Part shown: positions 7,204 through 11,387 of the stretch, one piece after another
How positions within the stretch are numbered: the first letter of the stretch is position 1
How the letters are laid out: every line of letters begins with the position of its first letter
NCBI GenBank assembly: GCA_001701295.1
Contig: DAAV01000066.1
Span: forward strand, 892-12,278
Direction: 5' to 3'
DNA: 11,387 nucleotides
Source: Bacteroidales bacterium H10
GTDB taxonomy: Bacteria; Bacteroidota; Bacteroidia; Bacteroidales; Muribaculaceae
Notes under the pieces: generated by a model
What the model saw: only the letters and a program-made list of their open reading frames with translations
The model's database searches: none
What the model was told of the DNA's origin: nothing
Program-made: the position numbers and the translations under genes

Positions 7204-7216
7204 GAGCTTGTCTAAA
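7201..7216 (+). repeat. Left IS end: target duplication and terminal inverted repeat
   Basis: TTA (7201-7203) is the target duplication, followed by the 13-bp repeat GAGCTTGTCTAAA (7204-7216). Confidence 0.9.
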
Positions 7217-7230
7217 AATAAGAGTAAAAA

Positions 7231-7251
7231 TTTGTTATAGGGCATAACAAA
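7231..7251 (+). promoter_or_regulatory. Hairpin in the IS leader
   Basis: TTTGTTAT-AGGGC-ATAACAAA is a perfect 8-bp stem with a 5-base loop, inside the IS and 38 bases before the transposase ATG. It might damp transcription read in from outside or mask the leader, a known way of limiting transposase, but it has no T-run and no direct proof here. Confidence 0.4.
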
Positions 7252-7289
7252 CCCTCAATCAAGGTGTTGAAGGAGAAAAATATAATACT

Positions 7290-8063
7290 ATGCATAAAAA
7301 GAATCTCTATCAGACACACTTGACCGAGGGTCAATGGTCTTATATTAACAAAGAATTCCTTGAAAATGACAGTCGGAAGCGTAAATATTCTCTCCAGTCG
7401 GTGTTCGAGGCCATACTGTATCTGCTGGCCAGCGGTTGCCAATGGCGCAGAATTCCGAATGACTACCCTAAATGGAGGAGCGTCTTTTATTACTACTGCA
7501 AATGGCGGTCTGATGGCCGTGTCGAGCATTTCCTTCAGAAACTTGTCCGCAAGGTCCGCAAAGGGCGTGGCCAGACATCATCCCCATCAGTCGGGGCATT
7601 GGATGCGCAGAGTGTCAAATGGGGTAGTAAGCAAGGAGATAACGGTTATGACGGTAACAAGAAAGTCAAAGGCGTCAAAAGAAACATCATCGCCGACCGT
7701 AACGGATTCATCCTGGCAAGAAAAGTCTGCAATGCCGGAATCCATGATTCAAAGATGGCTCATGAGTTATGCCGGCAGGCCGATGACACATGGGAGGAGC
7801 TTGAAAAAGTTCTTGTGGACCGTGGTTACCGAGGGGATGTGGCGGCGGACATCGAGAAAGACTTCGGAATCGAGCTTGAAGTGTCCAACACTCCAAACGG
7901 TGTCAAGGGATTCTTGCCGAAACCTCTGCGATGGGTGGTCGAACGAACTTTCGCATGGCTCGATTCTTGCAGACGGCTCGCACGTAACTATGAGATTCTG
8001 AACGAATCCGCAGAAGAAATGATTGATTTTGCTGCCATAAAATTTTTAATCAATAAAATTTAG
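7290..8063 (+). CDS. IS5-family DDE transposase
   Basis: The 257-residue product has an N-terminal DUF4096-like domain (about 5-80, LTEGQWSYI and the ASGCQWRRIPNDYPKW signature) and a DDE catalytic domain with D105 (ALDAQSVKW), D177 (LVDRGYRGD) and E219 (ERTFAWLDSCRRLARNYE), the Y-(2)-R-(3)-E-(6)-K/R-type signature region of IS5 enzymes. It carries out cut-and-paste or copy transposition of the surrounding element by acting on the terminal repeats. Full length in a single frame, with no programmed frameshift. A GGAG at 7272-7275 lies 14 bases before the ATG. Confidence 0.95.
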   Translation: MHKKNLYQTHLTEGQWSYINKEFLENDSRKRKYSLQSVFEAILYLLASGCQWRRIPNDYPKWRSVFYYYCKWRSDGRVEHFLQKLVRKVRKGRGQTSSPSVGALDAQSVKWGSKQGDNGYDGNKKVKGVKRNIIADRNGFILARKVCNAGIHDSKMAHELCRQADDTWEELEKVLVDRGYRGDVAADIEKDFGIELEVSNTPNGVKGFLPKPLRWVVERTFAWLDSCRRLARNYEILNESAEEMIDFAAIKFLINKI

Positions 8064-8074
8064 ACAAGCTCTTA
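8059..8074 (-). repeat. Right IS end: terminal inverted repeat and target duplication
   Basis: TTTAGACAAGCTC (8059-8071) is the exact complement of the left repeat and contains the transposase stop codon; TTA (8072-8074) is the second copy of the target site. Confidence 0.9.
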
Positions 8075-8081
8075 ATCTGAT

Positions 8082-9095
8082 CTACAAATGAAATCCCCCG
8101 TTTATTTTACCGCCTCTTTTCTTCGCGTGGAAACGGCGAAGGGCCTCTTTAGGCGACAGGTCGGGATGTCTCGCACGGAACTCCGGCCAGGTCTCGTTGT
8201 CGCCTCCGCATGACCAGCCCTGTTCCTCGACAGGCGAGCCGCCTATATTCGGAACACTGACCGTGACGGCGGGTTGCTGAACCTCCGTCTGTCTTTGTGT
8301 CTGTCCCGATGTAACACGGGTTGACGCTTTCTGCAACTCCGTGAAATGCCTGTCAAGATTCCCGAAACTGAACTTCCTGTCAACCTTCGACCCTGAAAAC
8401 TTCCTGCCTTCATAGATGAAGGAGACACCTTCCCGGATGGATGTTCCCTTCCGGCATTTGTATTCCACACTGACACCTCCGGCTCTGAGCCATTTCTCAA
8501 ACTTTTCCCAACTGTTCACGCCCGGATTGTTCCATGCGCCGTCGATGATGTGGAACAGCCGGTATTTCACTTTCTCGGCACCGCGCAGGCGGTTGACATT
8601 GGTATTTCCTTTGCCCTCGCTGATTTTAAGGTTGTACTCCCGTGTGAGGTCTTTGCATATATCCCGGTTGCGTTCATAGTCGTTTTTGTCCGATATTGTT
8701 CCGGCATGGTTGTCGATTCTACTGAACACAATATGGCAGTGGGGATGTGCCTTATCGAAATGGCGCACTATGATATATGGGGTGTCAACGATGCCCATGC
8801 GCTCCATATATTTTCCGGCAATCTTCACCATGAGGGCATCATCGAGCCTGTCGGCATCCTCCGCATCGAAGTTGAGCGAGATATGCCCGACTGGATTTTT
8901 CACTCTCGGATTCAGGGAGCGGTTATCCTCGAAAGAGCGGATTATCTCCTCGCGGTCTTCCTCGCCGCCGATGCTGCCGGAATCAATAAGCCTCCATTCA
9001 TCGCAGGGCGTACCGTCGGGACCGTCCTTTTTCCTGCGGGTAACATATTCGATGCAGCCACGGAATCCGCTCCCTTTTGTTATCTTTCCGAACAT
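8082..9095 (-). CDS. MOBP-type relaxase (mobilization nuclease)
   Basis: The 337-residue product has the relaxase domain in its first 160 residues: candidate nicking Tyr17 (CIEYVTR), H71 in GHISLNF, and the metal-binding HFDKAHPHCHIVFSRID block (112-128) with the three-His HxHxH core. Such enzymes nick one strand at oriT, stay covalently bound to the 5' end and pilot it through a conjugation channel, here one supplied in trans. The C-terminal part (after about 255) is polar, rich in Gln, Thr and Arg and without recognised domains. It starts 6 bases after the mobC stop, with GGAGG overlapping the end of mobC (at 9104-9110), so the two are co-translated. Often called MobB or MobA in Bacteroides elements. 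Confidence 0.92.
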   Translation of the reverse strand: MFGKITKGSGFRGCIEYVTRRKKDGPDGTPCDEWRLIDSGSIGGEEDREEIIRSFEDNRSLNPRVKNPVGHISLNFDAEDADRLDDALMVKIAGKYMERMGIVDTPYIIVRHFDKAHPHCHIVFSRIDNHAGTISDKNDYERNRDICKDLTREYNLKISEGKGNTNVNRLRGAEKVKYRLFHIIDGAWNNPGVNSWEKFEKWLRAGGVSVEYKCRKGTSIREGVSFIYEGRKFSGSKVDRKFSFGNLDRHFTELQKASTRVTSGQTQRQTEVQQPAVTVSVPNIGGSPVEEQGWSCGGDNETWPEFRARHPDLSPKEALRRFHAKKRGGKINGGFHL

Positions 9096-9101
9096 GGCTT
9101 A

Positions 9102-9494
9102 TCATCCTCCGTTACGGTATTTTTCAATCAGATCAGTTATGAACCTGACGCATTTCAGTGTCATTCCTACACTGTCGATGAGTTGCTGACCGTCCGCCTT
9201 GCCGTTCATTTTCATAAAATAATTGATGAATTTGACGGCACTGTTCAGATTGTTTTTTATTCCCTGAAGGTCGCGTATAGCCTGTAAATCCTTCGCCGAA
9301 AGTCGTGGCACGACGGTACAGCGGAGGGCGGCGTGGCGCAGGTATTCCGACTTGTTGAGACCTGCGGTTACCGCCTTTCCCATTATTTCGCCGTACTGCT
9401 CCACATCGAGTTTTACGGTTATGAGTATTGATTTTCTCTTTTCGGCATCCAGCCGGGGTCGCCCTTTTGCCGGGCATTTCTTGGTTGTCTTCAT
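9102..9494 (-). CDS. mobC: MobC-like relaxosome accessory protein
   Basis: The 130-residue product has a basic N-terminal tail (KKCPAKGRPR), a ribbon-helix-helix-like DNA-binding part (ILITVKLDVEQYGEIMGKA then GLNKSEYLRHAA, about 24-56) and the conserved LQGIKNNLNSAVKFIN stretch (77-91) of the bacterial mobilization protein MobC family (PF05713). These proteins bind oriT and help the relaxase open and nick it. The start at 9494 was chosen because the protein family begins there; an in-frame ATG at 9644 would run through the hairpin-rich stretch proposed as oriT. Directly upstream of, and probably co-transcribed with, the relaxase gene. Confidence 0.88.
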   Translation of the reverse strand: MKTTKKCPAKGRPRLDAEKRKSILITVKLDVEQYGEIMGKAVTAGLNKSEYLRHAALRCTVVPRLSAKDLQAIRDLQGIKNNLNSAVKFINYFMKMNGKADGQQLIDSVGMTLKCVRFITDLIEKYRNGG

Positions 9495-9532
9495 TTTCGG
9501 TATGTGTTTATGTCGTGTTTTGTGTGACCATC

Positions 9533-9586
9533 GGGAGCGGTCGGTTTTCGGGATTACTTGTAATACGAAAACATAAACTCGCTCCC
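9533..9586. other. Candidate oriT: triple nested inverted repeat
   Basis: Three inverted repeats share nearly one centre (about 9558-9559): GGGAGCG/CGCTCCC (9533-9539 with 9580-9586), GTTTTCG/CGAAAAC (9544-9550 with 9566-9572) and ATTAC/GTAAT (9553-9557 with 9560-9564). A further 8-bp pair, GTTTATGT/ACATAAAC, joins 9506-9513 to 9571-9578. They lie 39 bases upstream of the mobC start. Relaxase recognition hairpins and MobC sites look like this; a mobC operator is the alternative. The nick site cannot be placed from sequence alone. Confidence 0.55.
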
Positions 9587-9694
9587 TTCCGTCTGCAACC
9601 ACAAAAACAGTTTTGCGCAGCGCGAAACTACCCGCTGATTTCATGCGTATGCACCTCTATAAATCCCCATATATCTGCGTGCAGACATACACAA

Positions 9695-9723
9695 GTGAAT
9701 ATGTGTGCAGGTGAATACGTGTG
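9695..9723. repeat. Short direct repeat in the mob/primase intergenic region
   Basis: GTGAATATGTGTG (9695-9707) and GTGAATACGTGTG (9711-9723) differ at one base and have a 16-bp period; a partial third copy, GTGAATTGTC, is at 9771-9780. The left neighbour GCAGACATACACA (9681-9693) is roughly inverted to the right copy. They could be binding sites for MobC, a repressor or a replication initiator. Confidence 0.4.
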
Positions 9724-9812
9724 TCTGTTACAGAAGGATTATATTATCTGTCACTTTGATGATACGATAAGTGAATTGTCATTTATATGATTCGTCACTC
9801 TGTCATTTCACA

Positions 9813-10712
9813 TCACCTGCCGTCAGCCGTTGCGGCAGCTACCAGATAGTCGTTAAGGTCATTGTAACCGTTATAGCGGTGTGAGCAGTCGGTGATGTGT
9901 TTTCCCGGAACAGCGGTCAACCGTTGCAACGCTGTTTTCCCTGCATCATCGTTGTCAAAGAAACAGCGGATGTCGCTGTAATCCCGCAATACCGTGATCG
10001 CCTTGTTGACATTGGCAACGGAGTTAAGCACTATGGCGTCGCATCCCGGTATCAGTCCGAGAGTGAGTGCCGAGAGATAATCAATGAATCCCTCGAACAC
10101 GGCGCACTCTGATGACGGACCGTCTCTTGACCACGGCACACAGGATATGTCCTTGTGTCCGGCGCAACCCTTGAAATACTTGTTGCGCAGTTCCCAGCCT
10201 CCGTTGACATTCCCGAATGCGACGGCAAAATACGGTTTGCCGTTGACGCTGTAATGAGCCTCCCTGCAAACTGCCACGGCTATGTGTGCCGGGATACCCC
10301 GCTCTTTGAGGTATGCGAGAAGTGCGGGGTGTCCTAATGGCACTATCTTTATATCTCCCGTTTTCGGTGCGGAGGGTCGCGGTGCTAATCGTCCTTGACG
10401 CTTTGCTCCGCAAAGAAAAGACAATGCGACTGTCCGTGCCGATGGCGCGGCGCATCCCCGCAGGATGATGTCCGAAATATATCCTATATTGTCGGAGCGG
10501 TAAACAAGTCTGGCGAGGTCTATTATGTCGCCTCCCTTGCCGATACCAAAATCATACCAGCAGTTGAGCGTTGTCTCGACCTTGAACGACGGTGTGGTCT
10601 CCTGCCTCAACGGAGAGCGGTACCACAGCCTGTTCCCTTTTCTTGCCGCCGGCTCGTGTCCGAGTGAGGACAGAAAATCGGCAAGCGGAATGTTTTTGAT
10701 TTCGCTGATCAT
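9813..10712 (-). CDS. CHC2/Toprim-type primase of a mobile element
   Basis: The 299-residue product begins with a primase-type zinc-finger fold (about 1-70): RLWYRSPLRQETTPSFKV, then NCWYDFGIGKGGDIIDL, as in DnaG CHC2 domains, but the zinc-binding Cys/His set is largely lost. The Toprim domain follows, with E207 (VFEGFIDYLSAL) and D253-N-D255-D-A-G (FFDNDDAGKTAL), the Mg2+-binding acidic residues used in primer synthesis. Small primases like this are found in Bacteroides mobilizable units, where they prime the complementary strand after transfer or during element replication. The gene lies 66 bases after the RepA-like gene in the same direction, probably one operon. Length is usual for this group. 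Confidence 0.9.
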   Translation of the reverse strand: MISEIKNIPLADFLSSLGHEPAARKGNRLWYRSPLRQETTPSFKVETTLNCWYDFGIGKGGDIIDLARLVYRSDNIGYISDIILRGCAAPSARTVALSFLCGAKRQGRLAPRPSAPKTGDIKIVPLGHPALLAYLKERGIPAHIAVAVCREAHYSVNGKPYFAVAFGNVNGGWELRNKYFKGCAGHKDISCVPWSRDGPSSECAVFEGFIDYLSALTLGLIPGCDAIVLNSVANVNKAITVLRDYSDIRCFFDNDDAGKTALQRLTAVPGKHITDCSHRYNGYNDLNDYLVAAATADGR

Positions 10713-10778
10713 AATTCCATTCTTGGTATTTGTTGATGTGTGTTTTCGGAGTATAATCCTAATATATACGCCCCCGTA

Positions 10779-11387
10779 CTATACTGTACCTGTTTTCGAC
10801 ACGGGGCAATAGCGGGCCTCCGGGTTATATACATAGGCTTTCAGCCTGTCATCCCTCACAATCATCCGCTTGTAGGAGAGAAATTTTTTGAGTTCCGTGA
10901 TTATGGTGTAACTGCGTTTGAATCCGGCGGTGGCCGCATAATTCTCCATGAGAGCCGGAATCAGGTTCCTGTATTTCTTTATCGGGCCATTGGCGAATGA
11001 GGCCTCCAGAGCGGCACGGTGCTGTTCCTCGGTCAGCTCCGTATAGCTGAATCCTCGTTTTACAGCCTTCTTGCCGAATTCGTGTCCGAACTTCTGTTCC
11101 GGCAGACCCTCGTCGTTGACGGTGAAGGCGACAGGCTCCATGTCGATGGAGCGTATAAGAGGCGCGGTTATCTCACTGACGGCGGTGTCTTCCGTGTTCT
11201 TGGCTATCTGCAACACAGTCTCCGCCTTGTTGTTGAGTTCGGTGCCTATATGTCCCCTCACGTTGTCGTCCGCCTTATTCTGGTGGAGAACGGTGTGGAT
11301 GTGTATCTGATAGCGGTCAGTCCATGCCATGAGCTTGGTTATCACATTGGTGGCTTCGGTGGCGTTGTTGATGTCATACATCAGGTC
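10779..11387 (-). CDS. RepA-like AAA ATPase/helicase, C-terminal part (start beyond the window)
   Basis: The frame is open to the right edge, leaving the last 202 residues. The visible part begins DLMYDINNATEATNVI, typical of the segment after Walker B in RecA-like RepA hexameric ATPases, and continues with YQIHIHTVLHQNK and GHIGTELNNKAETVL, a motif conserved in this family. The remainder (after about residue 110) is a mixed helical, charged tail (LPEQKFGHEFGKK, FSYTELTEEQHRAALEASF) seen in the longer Bacteroidales versions. Walker A is outside the window. RepA-like ATPases unwind DNA for element replication and pair with the primase next door. Assignment rests on motif memory, not on a search. 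Confidence 0.75.
   Translation of the reverse strand, partial: DLMYDINNATEATNVITKLMAWTDRYQIHIHTVLHQNKADDNVRGHIGTELNNKAETVLQIAKNTEDTAVSEITAPLIRSIDMEPVAFTVNDEGLPEQKFGHEFGKKAVKRGFSYTELTEEQHRAALEASFANGPIKKYRNLIPALMENYAATAGFKRSYTIITELKKFLSYKRMIVRDDRLKAYVYNPEARYCPVSKTGTV

Larger units (their letters stand above)
7204..8071 (+). mobile_element. Complete IS5-family insertion sequence (868 bp)
   Basis: The element is bounded by 13-bp perfect terminal inverted repeats (GAGCTTGTCTAAA at 7204-7216 and its complement at 8059-8071) and by a 3-bp TTA direct repeat outside (7201-7203 and 8072-8074), the TNA-type target duplication of the IS1031/IS427-like part of IS5. One transposase gene fills it, and its stop codon lies inside the right repeat. 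Nothing suggests decay, so it is probably recent and potentially active. It sits 10 bases beyond the relaxase stop and beside the structured stretch at 6963-7203, breaking neither a known protein gene nor the mobilization operon. Confidence 0.93.
9495..9812. other. Non-coding stretch between primase and mobC (regulatory and oriT region)
   Basis: About 318 bases without a supported gene, more AT-rich toward the primase side. It contains the nested inverted repeats at 9533-9586, a near-perfect GCGC hairpin with T-rich and A-rich arms at about 9612-9627, short direct repeats at 9695-9723, and several TGTCA(C/T)TT-like words at 9749-9808. Its position next to mobC and the relaxase is where oriT lies in mobilizable Bacteroides elements; the promoter of the mob operon should also be here. 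Confidence 0.6.
5657..11387. mobile_element. Part of a probable integrative mobilizable element
   Basis: RepA-like ATPase, primase, oriT candidate, mobC and relaxase form a complete mobilization-replication set, with a degenerate NtrC-type regulator alongside. No type IV secretion genes and no integrase are in view, so the element would need a helper conjugation system and its ends lie outside or are unrecognised. The left limit drawn here is only the first gene that fits the element; it could extend into the metabolic operon. Confidence 0.6.

Noticed and set aside
7060..7215. 51-codon frame beginning in the structured stretch and ending inside the IS
   Set aside because: No recognised motif, very Arg/His/Cys-rich, lies across strong hairpins, and its end depends on the IS; kept only as an alternative to the RNA call.
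7360..8001. 213-codon plus-strand frame overlapping the transposase
   Set aside because: Out-of-frame shadow; the DDE motifs are in the 7290-8063 frame, and no frameshift is needed.
8550..9287. Long plus-strand frame of 245 codons opposite the relaxase and mobC
   Set aside because: It is the antisense shadow of two well-supported genes, has no recognisable domain, and crosses their junction.
9428..9790. 120-codon plus-strand frame across mobC and the intergenic stretch
   Set aside because: Half is antisense to mobC and the rest crosses the nested repeats; no protein features.
1..11387. CRISPR array, tRNA or rRNA
   Set aside because: No regularly spaced repeats of the right size, and no tRNA cloverleaf or rRNA signature was recognised by eye.

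Overview
The window looks like a member of the Bacteroidales (Bacteroides, Parabacteroides or a relative). The reasons are promoter -7 elements of the TAnnTTTG type, general absence of strong Shine-Dalgarno sequences, and mobilization genes (small MobC, MOBP-type relaxase, CHC2/Toprim primase, RepA-like ATPase) in the layout seen on Bacteroidales mobilizable and conjugative elements. No rRNA, tRNA or CRISPR array was seen.

Region 1 (1-5471) is a metabolic locus. An AraC-family regulator, cut by the left window edge, is divergent from a tight five-gene operon: Cof-type HAD phosphatase, VOC-fold protein, an unusual fusion of 3,4-dihydroxy-2-butanone 4-phosphate synthase (RibB) to a shikimate-dehydrogenase-like (AroE) domain, a TauE/SafE permease, and an aldo/keto reductase. 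Genes are 7, -4, 14 and 21 bases apart, so they are probably one transcript. The divergent promoter region holds a 16-bp near-perfect direct repeat with a 21-bp period, the classical geometry of an AraC-family operator, placed just upstream of the operon promoter. The combination suggests a regulated small-molecule pathway (phosphatase, C4/C5 sugar-phosphate chemistry, two oxidoreductases, one permease) whose substrate cannot be read from sequence.

Region 2 (5472-7203) holds an NtrC-like regulator that keeps the domain layout but has lost the phospho-acceptor Asp, the Walker B acidic residues and the GAFTGA loop, so it is probably neither a phosphorylation switch nor a sigma-54 activator. It is followed by about 240 bases with a good -7 element and four hairpins, a candidate structured RNA.

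Region 3 (7204-8071) is a complete IS5-family insertion sequence with 13-bp perfect terminal inverted repeats and a TTA target duplication, inserted just beyond the 3' end of the relaxase gene.

Region 4 (8082-11387, minus strand) is a mobilization/replication module, in transcription order: RepA-like ATPase (start beyond the right edge), primase, a 318-base non-coding stretch with nested inverted repeats (oriT candidate), mobC, and relaxase. Together with the regulator this looks like part of an integrative mobilizable element. No integrase is in view, so its borders and its link to the metabolic operon (neighbour or cargo) stay open.
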